Shown: one piece after another, positions 13,001 through 24,800 of the stretch
Numbering within the stretch: the stretch's first letter is position 1
Layout: each line of letters starts with the position of its first letter
From: Trichoderma breve
Lineage: Eukaryota > Ascomycota > Sordariomycetes > Hypocreales > Hypocreaceae
Reading direction: 5' to 3'
DNA: 64,000 nucleotides
Assembly: GCF_028502605.1 (NCBI RefSeq)
Contig: NC_079235.1
Span: forward strand, 2,170,001-2,234,000
Made by a program: the position numbers and the translations under genes
Notes under the pieces: model-generated
The model's database searches: none
The model's input: the letters and a program-made list of their open reading frames with translations, nothing else
What the model was told of the DNA's origin: nothing

Positions 13001-16000
13001 AAGAATATGACCGATTCAAGAAACCACTGACTAACATCGCCGAAGAGGCGCACAGGCTAAGTCAGTCATTCATTCATTCATTCTCTGGTTTCGGTATTTT
13101 CCGTTCATTTTAGTTTTTATTATTTCTTTTTCCTTCCCACCGCACCGGCAGCCCCTCTTTTTCTTCGGACCGTAACGCAAAAGCTCATCGGTGAAAGGGC
13201 AAGCCCATAATCATAAGTCCAAACTAGTCCGCAGCGCATTAAATACATCATCTACAGCTGCTCAAGTACAGTTACGTACAGCCGCACTTGGAGGGGGGGT
13301 AAGCCTTTGATCTTGTCTTCTTTCATTGCGGCCCTATTCGTGGGATTCTTTTTCTCTCGGGAGGCGTGCGCCCAGCAAAGAAGGACGAGAAAGCGAAAGG
13401 AAAATTCCCGGGTTTCAATGCCGAACGTCTTTTTTTCCTTATTTCGCTTTGGCTTGGTAATATTACCGTATACTTGGAATGGCGTAAGAAGATAATAATA
13501 ATAATTGTTTAATTCATTTATTTGATTATTTGATTAATTTCTTTATTTTATTATTTCCACGTTTTCGATCTGGGGAAAGCAAGATCGACCATACCTGTGC
13601 AGCTTTTGTTCCTGTCACACTGAACCTCACAGCTTGCCTCTATTCGCACAAACCATGATGCACTCGCAGCTGATGCATCATCCACCGCACCATGACCATC
13701 CGCTTCCAAAAAAAAAAAAAAAAAAAATGCTACAAAGAAATAAATTCATTGCATCACTAGCTCATCAATAATATAAAATAAATTAAAATAGAATAATCTG
13801 AAACGTCTCTCTGCAGCCAACATGTCTCGCCCTTCACCGCCACGCCCATTCCCATCTCCATGCGCATTAAAAAAAAGAAGCCGACCACCCCAAATCCGAT
13901 GCACCATCCAGAAAAGAACAAAACATCCCTTAATCCGCAATCAAGCCCCGAAAGAGAAGCCAAACTAAGCATCCAAAAAGCCGCATCTAGGTCGAAAATC
14001 CTCCATCGGCGCTCGGTACGCCATCGCCGACGTGCAGTTTCCCTCGCTACGGCTTTCCTCCCCGGGGGCGCTGTGCTTAGCTTCCGGTGAGACTAAACTA
14101 CTGTATGGTAAATGCAATGCTGAAGAAAAATGACTGGCTCTGGATTGGTGGGTTCTTAAAGTATTCTTTTCGGGTTGGCATGAGCGCCCTTCTAGACGGA
14201 TCGTCGTCCGAGTCATTTGGACCCCTATGTATGTTGAGACGCCGGTCCTGACGTAAGGACCGTCACCGGCAGTGCTCTGGCTTGTAAGCCGGGCGCTGCA
14301 GCACTTATTCGCTCGTGACTCGCCGTAGCTAAAAATTCAAGCAGTAGCATCGTCATGCACGCATGCATGCTGCCAAGACAAGGCTTCCCAGCCGAACAAA
14401 AAGGGGAGGGAGCAGCTGGGCGAAGATAGTGAGGGAGGTGTCAGAAGCAAATGACAAGGCTGAGGGATTCAATGACAACACACTCCTCCTCATCATCCCA
14501 CGCCCCCAGAAAAGCCGGCTTCTCGCAATATCGCCCAAAACTGCAAAAGAAGAACAAGGTCGCCCAGGGAGTCAAAGTTTCAAGGCCATCATTTCCCCAT
14601 GGGGGGTCACTCGGAAAGGGAAATCGTCAAAAACCCTGGCGCGCGCCCGCCCTCCAATTTCCGTCTCCAAGCAAAGCCGCTAAAGGCCGCTTTGGCGCGT
14701 GATGGGTTTATTTCCCTTCGATGAACGACGCCAACGGAAACGGAAGACGGGAGACGGAAAGAGTAGGGACACGAAGGAGACAAACAGGCAACAAGATTCA
14801 TCCCATTGCCCGAACTACCAAGTGTTGTTCTTTCAGTAGTGTAAAGAGAAGTGTAAGTGGGGGGTTGGTTGAGCACGGATGGGGTCTGGGGATGGCTTAA
14901 TCGGGATCTTCATTTGCTCAAAGCGTAATACTGGGGTAGCAGCGTGTGTGATCTCGTCCATGATGATCAGTGTCTGGGAGGAGCAACGGGAGTAACACCC
15001 TCCCTATACAGGAGGCGAATAGCTTCCCACCACGTCGGTTCAACATTTAGGCTGCTCCATGTGTTCCATTTGTCCATATAAGTGAGTGTGTCTGTCTGGG
15101 TGTGTGTATGGGGGCACATTTAGCCATAAGGTAGGCCAAGGTTATCTGTATGTATGTTTCGTCTATGTATGTATGTGCTGTAGGAGCAGCCCTATATCAC
15201 TGGGGCAGGTGATGGCGATCGTCTGTCGGGAGTCGTCTATCGCTCACAGCAGAGCCTGTCGATGAGCGTGGAGTAAGCATCACGGGGGCCCCCATTATTC
15301 CCATCGATCGCTCTGCCGTGATGCTCGCAAGGCTCCCGATGCTCATCCCCCAAGGCTATGACTTCACTTTCATCATCCATCGAGACCGTCCATCTCGTTC
15401 CCCATCGCCGGGCATGGCATCATGACCGGCGCAAATCATGGGCCGGCCAAATTTCGCCCGGTGAAATCGCCCATCGGCAGTATTTTCGGGCATCATAGCC
15501 CGTACAGTAAGTAGTCCACCAGACCAAAGTGTCACTCTGACATTCTCCGTCCGGCGTCTTGTTCCCCAGATCCGCAACGAAGCAAAGAGGGAAAACGAAG
15601 CCGCCAATTACCAGCTCAGCTCCAGCTCTCAGCTCCGAACGCCGCCCCCAGATTCTCTAGCGTCCGGGGAAAGGAAGAGGAAATTACGGAGCAGGAAAAA
15701 AACTCAAAAGCCAGCAAACGTGAAGAGGCGCTCCCAGCTAGCTGAATCCAGCCGCAATTACACGCTGTGTGGTTTCTAGCCGAACGTAATTTTGCCGGGG
15801 AAGCGGAGCCCAGTCCTGCGATGGCGGATGGGCAAAAAAGAGAACAAGCCATGCCATCTGATCTTTTGACACTTGTTGCTGCCTCGTGCTCGTAACGTGC
15901 TGTTCGTGGATGGAGGGATGGCAAGCCGCGTTTCCTGGCTGCTTGGCATGTTTATTGCTGCATGTGCCCTGCGTGCCGTACCTGAATCACGATCTCCTAA

Positions 16001-18748
16001 AGGATCTTCTTTACGCATTTGCCTCCCCTCCTCCTCCTCCAGACAAGAGATATACGAGTACTGCAGAACATACATCGGTTATACGGTTATACCACATGTA
16101 GCGCCTTGTAGATTGAAATAAACATGATGCTCTAAATAAGTTGCACATCCTAATAGCGCAACAAACACAACCCAGGCAGCACTCAAACCTGAATCATGTC
16201 CCGACTCGTCCTGCGCAACCTCCATAACGCCATGTCTACACTATTCACAGGCCCAAGAACGCCTCTTTTGAACCCTTAACCGCGCGAGATCCGGCCATCC
16301 AGCCTTTTAGCCTCTTGTAATGAATGTGTTGTAACCGCCCATCCATCCCCCAAAAAACCCGCATATTCCAGGCATCTGCCAAAACACCCGAACGGCCGCG
16401 CCTTGTTTGTTTTAGCATCCATTGCGCGTATACTTAGACCCAACAAGAAAAAAACGCCTTTCCGCATCGATCCGAACACCAATTCGTTTCTTTAGCATGA
16501 AAGCGGCAGAAGTTCAGTTCACAGGGGGAAAGAATTGCCGAAAGCCGTTCGTCTCTCGTCGGCTTATACTAAACAAAATCAATAGCTCATTGTTCTACCT
16601 CATTCCGAGGTCCGATCGAGTTGTGCCATCTTTCTCTTGTTGCAACCCGGTGTCTTTCCGCGGTAAAAAGAAAAAAATCACCGAAACTCAAGCTCCTTCT
16701 TTGACAGCTGTCTGTTTCCCACTCTCTCCACCTGTCAAAAGCATTGCCGCGCCTCAGAATGAATTGACAAGTTTAAAAGCAACAAGCCACAAACATAATG
16801 GATGGGGGTCAATGATTCAGGAAAATCAACCCCAAATTGGGGGAAAAGCCACACAACAATTTACCTCTCTCTTTTTAATTAATTCTTTAATTCATTGTTT
16901 GTCTTTAATTCATTGTTTGAAATCAATTCTGTCTGCCCGCCCCAGAATAAATGTCAACTACTTACTGTACACACGCATTGATGTTATGCCACTCTTCTCC
17001 CCCACCACAACCTGTCAATTTTTCCCAACTGCCAACGGATCCTCGGATCTCGTAGACTCCATCGGCAAAAAGAAACTCCCCCCCTACCAAATTATTCACA
17101 ATAAACTCGTGGCCGTACTGTAGATTCAGAGATCCCCCCCCCAACACGGAATTGCTGTGAAATTTAATTGCCGTCGTGTCCCCAATCTTCCCTATTGGTC
17201 ATCACTCAATTGCCGATTCGCGCCCCCTTTGAATGCCCAAATCTCGCCCTTGTTCCTCAGCCTCAAACCAGCCCTAGCTCCAAAAACAGCTCGTGCTAAG
17301 CTCTCCAGCTCAATTCACAAACCAGCATCTCACCCCGAAATCACGACGCACCTTCTTTCTCACTCCCGATTCCGACAACCCCGTAACCGATCCGTAGCCG
17401 CGATAATCCGGAATTCCATCTCCTTCTCTTTGGTGCTCCCCCCAATCCCAATCCAATCTAATCCCCCCCCTCACATCTCGTCTTCTCTTGCTTGCACCGG
17501 CTCATTCGGTTTCTGTGGAGTCGCGGTGGACTTCCGCTTCCCAAATGCCGCCCGGCCTCTCTGGGGCGGCTCAAAATTCTGGGCACCTAACTCGTAGTCG
17601 TAGTCATTCTCTCTTTGTCCGCCCTTCACCGCCATGGGGGACGGACGGGAATGAGTCAATATGGGGTCAGTGCCAACGGCCCTACTGTACTTGCAAAATT
17701 TTCTCATGCCCCAAAGCATCTTACGTGCATGCAGGTCGCGGAAAAGAATGGATTGCATGTTATCGACCTAAGTAGTTTCGTAGTAGCACCGAGAAGAAGC
17801 AGAGGCAGCAAAAAGCCGCTCTGCTGCCAAGGGTATGCGAGCAGAGGTGCCGTACTCGGTACTTGCTGCTAGACGCAACCATCAGCCCAGAATTAGAGTA
17901 CTGTGTACTGCAGATTAATAGTTAGTCAAGGAATCAATTAATTGCAGAAGTTCACATGGAGAAACCCCCCATGCTATTCCGCCATTTTACATTGGCATGT
18001 CATTGATTGGCACAATCCTTCACGCGGCACAGAGCAAATGAGCAAGAAAATTTTTCATCAAGAATTTATTAATGTTTTTGGCCAGGCTGTCCATCTAAAG
18101 GACACCTTTGTTTGGTAATAACCTTTTGTTGACATATCTCGTAGAAAACAACACATTGTTTTAGAAAAAAGACCCACGGGAGCTCCTCTTTTTGGCCTCC
18201 ACTAAGCTTTTTCATCTTTTGCTGCCTTCTTTTTTTTTCGGTCTTCTGTAGACCCGCGCATGGGACTTCTTTTTTTTTGTCCCCGCTTCATGTCTTCGCT
18301 GGAAATAAGAGTAAAAAGAAAAAATTTTCCCTGACCAAGGTCGCCCCTGGAGACAACGCATCTTCCCGACCCACTAGAATACACTCGGTTGAAACAGAAA
18401 AAAATTCGTGAGCCCCTTCAGAGCCACTGTGAACAAATCGAAAGCTCAGGCCATGGTATCATATGAAAAGCAACGCCACGTAAAGTGCGAATGAGTTTTT
18501 GTTTTGAAGTGTCTCAACCAGACATTATGAGACCAAAGATGTAACAAGAGAAGAAGAATGTAAAGAAAAGAAAAAGGTTATGTCGCTTTAGTCATGACGT
18601 AGTTCCGTTTCGCCTGCGCAGCCCATGTTGCTGCCATGATGATGTGAAATCGAAACCCCAAACGCCATTAAATGTGATATACACGGCCAAAGGCATATAT
18701 AAAAATGATTAAAGCCTTGCCTAACAGGTCAATCGTCGTCATGATCGT
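13001..18748. other. Gene-free stretch flanking the 3' end of the DUF1752 gene
   Basis: Contains an ATTC microsatellite (about 13067-13083), an AT-rich block (about 13490-13560), a 20-base poly(A) run, TATG microsatellites near 15150-15180 and T-rich tracts near 18225-18280. A 233-codon frame at 16422-17123 (+) lacks domain character and sits in CT-rich DNA. The last few hundred bases probably include the 3' UTR of the leftward DUF1752 gene. No supportable gene. Confidence 0.5.
13708..13727 (+). repeat. Poly(A) tract of 20 bases
   Basis: Twenty consecutive A residues followed by TGC. It lies in a gene-free region with AT-rich flanks. Could be a slippage-prone homopolymer or the tail of a retrocopied element, but no element body was recognised upstream. 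Confidence 0.9.
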
Positions 18749-20434
18749 CTACCAGCCCTTGGAGTGGTAGCCATTGAATGCCTCCTTGGTGAAGTACTGG
18801 TTCCAGCTGCTCGCGTTAACATCCTCAGCCTGCTTCAAGCACGGCCTCTCTGGGTACTGCTTCAGGTTGGCAACATCGTGTGATGTGTGTCGACGCTTGA
18901 GGACAGCATTGGCGGTGGACGACTTCTGCTGTCGCTCCCAGAGAAGGTGGCGTCGAAGAGACTCGGTAAGCTCAGTGGCGAGCATGTTGCGGCGGGTTGT
19001 TCGAGGAGAGAGAGCAGCCTGGGCATGTACGTGGTTGGCGGTGGCAGCAATGGGCTGGGCACTGGATCGAGGAATCTCATTGATAGGCTTCAATGTTGTT
19101 GACTGGCGCATGCCCTTCATCATGAGGGGGCCATCGTCGGAGTCGTTAGGTGAAGCAGCCAGTGACGATCCGTTCATGAGAGATCGTGACCTGGAGAGAG
19201 CAGAGGTAGATTGAGAGGCTTGGTTGCCAAGGTTCATGGCACGGTCGTTCTGAGCAAGCATCAAGGTGATGAGCGATGGTCGGGAGGTCAGGTTGACCTT
19301 GGACTCAACACGCTGGAAGAACTTCTCATCGACGCTGGGCTTTCCGCTCTCATCGATGGAGTCCTCCCAGTCAGAGGAGTCGTCGTCATCAATGGCACTC
19401 TCATCGATGTACTCACCCTCGGTGTCAGAGTCAATGACAGACTCGGCATCGAGGTGGTGAGTGATGTTGTTGGTGCTGAAGGAAGTCTGCTTGGCTGCAT
19501 GACCACTGGCGAGGGAGCTCTCCTCCTCGGAAGAGCCACCAATCTGGAACATGGGCTTCTTGGAAGCCAAGACTGACTTGCGAGTCTCAACGCTCTGGCC
19601 AGCCTCACTTGATGAGCATGAAGCTCCAAGGGCAAACCTGGCGGGTTGCTTCTTGGCCTGGACGGGCTTGTGGGCTGGTGATGAGCTGGGCTCGGGAATG
19701 CAGTCGTCGATGGAGGCGGTAGGCATGGGGGGAGCTTGGAAGACGGGAATGCCGGAGATATCCTTGGGAGAAGAGGATTCCATCTCGGCAGATGCTAGTG
19801 AGACCTCTGAGGGCTGTTCGGAGAAGCGGGACTCGGTGGTGGTGGATCCAGATCGGGTGATGGACTCGACTGGCTTGCTAAGGGGAGAGGTATGTGTGGG
19901 AGCGGAAAGGGGAGCCTTGTCCTTGACAATGGAGACAACCATCTTCTCAAAGTCGTCGGAGCTGATGTGGCGATCCCGGCGGCTAGCGGAAGAGTCTAGT
20001 CGTCGTATCCTGGGGCGGATCTCGAGGGGAGCTGAGACGGAAGTGAATTCGGGAGTGTCGTCGTCCGCGAGGGAGTCGACACTGCCAGAGAGCTGAGGAA
20101 GCTCGGGAAGGCGGGCCTCTGAGGGGATGGCTCTGGGGGCAGTCTTGGTAGACTGGACTGTTGATGATCTGTGGGCGTTGTCGATGAGCTGTTCTCGTTG
20201 CCAGAGTCTCCAGCTCAGGTTCTCCAATCTGCGGCCTTGTTCAACTGAATCTGCGCAGCGAGAGAAGACTAAACCACCAAGTGTTAGTGTTGGTCCTCGG
20301 CTGCCGCTTCCCATTCTGATCGCCAAGTCCTTACCTGTCCACATAGAATACAGGTTGGCAGGGTTTCCGGTGTCGACCTTGTGGATGACGTTGGCATCCA
20401 CTGTTAACACGTGTGTATCTAGGCGGTAGGGCAT
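18749..20434 (-). CDS. DUF1752/DUF3295 (AreA GATA-like) domain protein
   Basis: Two exons: 20335-20434 and 18749-20268, with a 66 nt intron at 20269-20334 (GTAAGG donor, TTTAG acceptor). Splicing restores the block NLYSMWTVFSRCADSVEQG (from about residue 27), which matches the N-terminal GATA-like domain found in AreA-type nitrogen regulators and related fungal proteins (PF08550). The middle of the 539-residue protein is long, Ser/Thr/Pro-rich and acidic (DTEGEYIDESAIDDDDSSDWED). The C-terminus (LTESLRRHLLWERQQKSS, then RRHTSHDVANL, ending YHSKGW) matches the DUF3295 tail. There is no GATA zinc finger, so direct DNA binding is not indicated; a regulatory or adaptor role in nutrient signalling is inference. 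The frame stays open upstream to 20608, but MPYRLDTHVL at 20434 fits the family start better. The gene sits between very large gene-free intervals. Confidence 0.85.
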   Translation of the reverse strand: MPYRLDTHVLTVDANVIHKVDTGNPANLYSMWTGKDLAIRMGSGSRGPTLTLGGLVFSRCADSVEQGRRLENLSWRLWQREQLIDNAHRSSTVQSTKTAPRAIPSEARLPELPQLSGSVDSLADDDTPEFTSVSAPLEIRPRIRRLDSSASRRDRHISSDDFEKMVVSIVKDKAPLSAPTHTSPLSKPVESITRSGSTTTESRFSEQPSEVSLASAEMESSSPKDISGIPVFQAPPMPTASIDDCIPEPSSSPAHKPVQAKKQPARFALGASCSSSEAGQSVETRKSVLASKKPMFQIGGSSEEESSLASGHAAKQTSFSTNNITHHLDAESVIDSDTEGEYIDESAIDDDDSSDWEDSIDESGKPSVDEKFFQRVESKVNLTSRPSLITLMLAQNDRAMNLGNQASQSTSALSRSRSLMNGSSLAASPNDSDDGPLMMKGMRQSTTLKPINEIPRSSAQPIAATANHVHAQAALSPRTTRRNMLATELTESLRRHLLWERQQKSSTANAVLKRRHTSHDVANLKQYPERPCLKQAEDVNASSWNQYFTKEAFNGYHSKGW

Positions 20435-23400
20435 CGCTGCCGGGTGAAGATGCTCGAGAGTGTCGAGCGTTGGGTCCACGATGATGATGGTGAGGTTGAG
20501 TGTTGCGGATGATGCAAGAAGGTGTTGATGGTCAAATTGCCCGGTGATCAAGTTTGGACTCTGGCAATTACCAAATCCAATCGTCTCCGGAAGTGTAGTG
20601 CAGTTCAATCGACGTTGAGGATTCGACCAGATGTGAGCAAAGGCCGAATGCGTATTATATGGAGTCGTCGATGAGGGGGCGGTGCGGGTGAATCGAGCGG
20701 CGTCGGATTCGGAGAGGTGCTTTGGGCTGGTGAGAGGAAAAGGTGATTAAGAGTAGAGGATGAGGCCCTTCAAGTATGTTGATGTCGTGCCCTCTTTTGT
20801 ATGGGTATGCGGAGAATGGAGAATAGAATCAAAGAGGTCGTCGAGAAGCTGGGGAACAAGATCTAGTTATTAAGAAGTAGGGTGTATCTTTGCTTTGGGC
20901 CATGACAGGTTTTAAGAAGAGGGTGGATTGGGGGGAGTGAAGACGAACGTACCGCCTTCACGCAAGGGCAGGCACCACGCCCCCGGGGGTGTGAGAGTGG
21001 GGAGTGGGGAGTGTGGAAAAGAAATGGAGGGGGATGGTACCTTGGCCGTTGTACAGTACAGGTACGGAGGTACTGAGGTACGTACCGCGACCCCGGTTGG
21101 GAGCACGGAGGTGCCGCCAGGTGGGCAATTGGGATGAATTTGGCGCTAAGGGTGGGCGAGTCGCTGTGGGGGCACGAAAAGGACAGCCCAGGACTGATTC
21201 CAGGGCAAAAAAGCGCTGGCGGCAGGGGTCTCAGCACCAGAGATGCCAGAAGGGGGACGAGGGAAAACCTGTGCGCTGGTTCGGAGAGGTGCCGCCGCCT
21301 CCCCGGAGAGATTAGCGCGCACGACCAGTCATACTGGTCTTTCCCCAAAGAGGCATCACTCGCGCCCAGTGGTATTTGAACAGTGCCCATAATAGATTAG
21401 TTTCTCATGGATCTTCTAGTACAATTCAGGAACTGTCCATCTACGCCGTTCTCAGCTCTGAAGCCCTGCCATCCCAGCACGACGTTCGGCCCTGTCGCGA
21501 CGGACACAATCATGTGACGGTCCCCCTTCAAGAGATCCGTTTTAGCAGAGAGAAGATGCTTTGCCCCAAAGCATCTGGCTATTGCCCCTTTAAGACTAAA
21601 GTAAGATCGGTCCGACAGCGCTGTGCCTCAACAGGTAGCTATCGGCCAAAGAGGGAGTCTGGAAATTGCAATTCCCGTCACGCGGTGCACTTTTCTTTTT
21701 CTCCTCTCGCTGTCTCTCTCAGCGATTTTTCTCGCCCCCGCAAACGGTCCAAGCGTTTTCGCTGCGTTCGCCATGCGGCCCCGAGAAACGGTTCTAGAGC
21801 CTCCGTTTACCTTTGCCTCCCGAATTGACGGATGCCGAATCCGTACAAACACCAAAACCACAGACAGGGCAGATTTCACTTTTGCTCACTTGCTCTGCCC
21901 TCTGCCCTGGCGGCTTTCGGGTTAGTGGCTGGTTTCCGCGAGATGCGCATTCGGCATTCGGGCGGCTTCAGGCTCAAAGAGTCATGTCACGTTCGCTTGC
22001 ACAGACGTGTGACGGACAATTGAGATGGACAGAGGCGAGATTGCCCAATGTTGAGCTCAATTCACGGCTTAACCGCCATTGCTGTGCGCATCTTCTCTCA
22101 GAAGGTCTCAAGCTAGGCCATGGAGATGGCATCAATCAGGGCCAATCCACGGTCGCGCAATTGGACCGACGGCTATTCAAAGGGTCCCCCCCTCTTCGAG
22201 CCGCTCGGCGAATTGAGAGGTGCTACGGGTACGTACAGCCTACCAGTACAGGCACAGAGAGCAGCTTGAAATGTGTGAGTGAGCTGCTGAGCCGCCGTGG
22301 ATGTGACGTGCCCTGACTGGGGGGCCGGGGGCTCTGATACTGGTCCAGCACACTGGCCAGGTGACCCAGCCCTGTACCGAATCGCTGCTTTCTTTGGTGA
22401 TCACAAACATCGAGGCAGGCCAGGCCGCCAGACGAGGCCTTGCCTGTCCCTGCCCTTCCCTCGCCTCTTGATCAGAGGAGAAACGGCCCGGATGGAGGCG
22501 CTGGTGCTGATTGACGCCGGCTGAGGCTTGCCGCTGCTTCATCTGCTGCGCCTGACCCAGCGCAATTGCTCCAAGATCATGGGGTAAAGGCAACCGGACG
22601 ATGCAGAGCCTCGCAGGCTGCAAACCTTCAAGGCCCAGAGCCCAGAGGGGGTGACATTGGGGCCTTGCTCGCCCAGTCCCTCGGCGCCAGCGCACCAGCG
22701 AGTGTCTGCGACAGTCGGGTCACCTGTCCTCGCCTTCTGGAGGGGGTTTGATATGGATCATTGCACTGACTGAGCGTATGGATGGGTATCAGTCCAGTCC
22801 TCCTCTCAGGGGGGAGTGGGAGAGAGCCAATGCTCTGCAGGGTCCTCCCGACCCGCCCCCATTGGGTCACCAGGACACCCGTCCAGAGCAGAAACAAGCT
22901 GCAAGCACCCAGAGCTTGCCAACGCATAGCTCTCCGCCGCATGACCTCAAAGACTTTTCCTTGGTCCACGGGCTATTGCTTTTTTGCTGCTTCCCATTCA
23001 TGAAACAGACCAACGAATGCTCACGGGTGCAGCATCCTTTGTGGCTTTTGTGGCCAATGACTTGCCGCAACCGCCCATGTTGGCTGTCGCAGGCTCGTAA
23101 CTGACGATTTGCTTTTTTTGTTCTATTTATGCTCAACTGTTACTCCACGAAAACTGCCTGTACTTGTGTAGCAACCCGTACATGGACGAAGGGGAGAGGA
23201 GAGGAGGAGAGGGGACGAAAACCACGCAGGCCAATCAACGCCGCCCAAAATGGCATCGCCACAACGTCCAAGCTTTCCCTTTTCAATTGAACCGGACATC
23301 AGGAGTTCAAAAGGCAGGCAGCAGCATTATTCTTCCTTTTTTCCCCACGGGGTTATTATAGTAGGGTCTCGTAGTGAGACTTTTTCTTCTTCTTACTCTC

Positions 23401-24800
23401 TCAAGAATGCGGAGTATTACTAGTGGAAAGAGAGTAAGAGTAAGAGTAATACTCGTACGAGTTCCATCAAGAGGCTTCTCGGCCGCAATCACGATACTAG
23501 GCTGCTTTGTAACATCGGCTGAAATTAGCCCTGGCTGAAGAGCCCATGGACTCTACTGTATTTTGCCTGTAGCTGTTGTACTTCCCTGCTAAGGCTTAGA
23601 ACCGCGAAAACTAGCGGTACCAGCATTGCTCCCAAATATTCGGGCCCGCGGAAGCTCCCCGACTACAAGCAACGATTAGCTCCTCAGGTGAATGTTGCGA
23701 GAATCCGGGCGTGTGGAAATTAGACAGGACCGGCAACCCGGATCGCGATATTGCAATTAAACAAAGAAATCAATCGGCCGCCTGTCAAAATTTGAATCTC
23801 TTTGCCTTTTACACGGGGGGGGAGGGGAGAGAGGGGGGCAATGCAAATTGAAGCAGCAAATCTCCTCTGGAGTCGGATTCCTCTCCCTCCTCCCCGCCAA
23901 CGGGTCCTCGTCTGCATTATGCGCGACGAAGCCCGTGCTTTTTTTCTTTCCATTTTTCCTCTTGTTCCCTGTTTTGGCGGGATTTGAGCCCTGCGAGGCT
24001 CCGTTTTCTTCTGCACAGTTGCGGAACCTTGTAAGCGGAAATGCAGGCAAGCTTGAGCGCCAGAGCCACAACGCGCCAGATGTAACGCCGCGGTCCTCCT
24101 CCAAGCCTGTCAGAGAGGCCCGTTTTACACGTCTCACCGCTCGGGCTTTTCCCGACCTGTTTTGATGCGTTAACCTTGTTTAATGCTGGTTCCCAAACGA
24201 GTGCCGGCATTGCAGTAAGCGTTTTTTTTCTTTGCTAGCGGCAGGCAAGCAATGGCGACACGATTGCCCTGAACGGGGGTCACTGAGGGCCATTTTGGGG
24301 CAGGATTGCCGCTAGAATATCTTCCGACGTGGTATAAACATTCACATGAAGAAGAGGAGAATGTAACGTATCCGGCCGTCTGGGGTTCGCGATGGGGCGA
24401 AACGGTCAAGGACGCCTTATCGACAAGCCGGAAACGTGCCTATCAGTTCTTCACAGATATCTAGAGCTTGTTATCGCCCTTTCATTACCTAACACGAGAG
24501 ATTGCTGCCGTCTGTCTCAATTCGACGGCCAGGTTGTTGTTCGTCCCATCGGAATGACCCTCGGAATAAACCCCGGGGGGGGCAAGCGGGGAAAGCGGCA
24601 AAACGGTTGAGTGTCTTTCCTTTGCGTGAAGATGAGATGGAAAATTAAACAGCTGCAAAACGGTTGATCGAAATAACTGGGATGTAAATAAAAACAAGGT
24701 AAATAATACATAATCAAATAAATTCAAACGGCAGTTAATTACCTGCGACTGTAAAGAGACCTGAAAGTTGACTTGTCGCAAACAAAACTGAATTAACCTG
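20435..24800. other. Gene-free stretch upstream of the DUF1752 gene
   Basis: Probably includes the promoter and a long leader of the leftward DUF1752 gene. Notable items are GT/GA-rich sequence from 20930 to 21130 with clustered GGTAC motifs, CT-rich sequence around 21690-21730, and a G-run cluster near 23815. Frames of up to 175 codons occur but are Pro/Ser/Arg-rich and mirrored on the opposite strand. No supportable gene. Confidence 0.45.
23815..23838 (+). other. G-run cluster with G-quadruplex potential
   Basis: Runs of 8, 4 and 6 G residues separated by 1 and 5 bases satisfy the G3+N1-7 pattern, because the first run can supply two G-tracts. The sequence shows this pattern; whether it folds is unknown. 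No adjacent gene was recognised. Confidence 0.6.

Noticed and set aside
16422..17123. 233-codon plus-strand frame
   Set aside because: Low-complexity Lys/Ser/Pro composition, no domain, no good start context, and repeat-like LIHCLSLIHCL sequence from an ATTC-type repeat.
20435..20608. Upstream extension of the DUF1752 frame
   Set aside because: The extra 58 residues do not resemble the family start; the ATG at 20434 places the conserved domain close to the N-terminus as usual.
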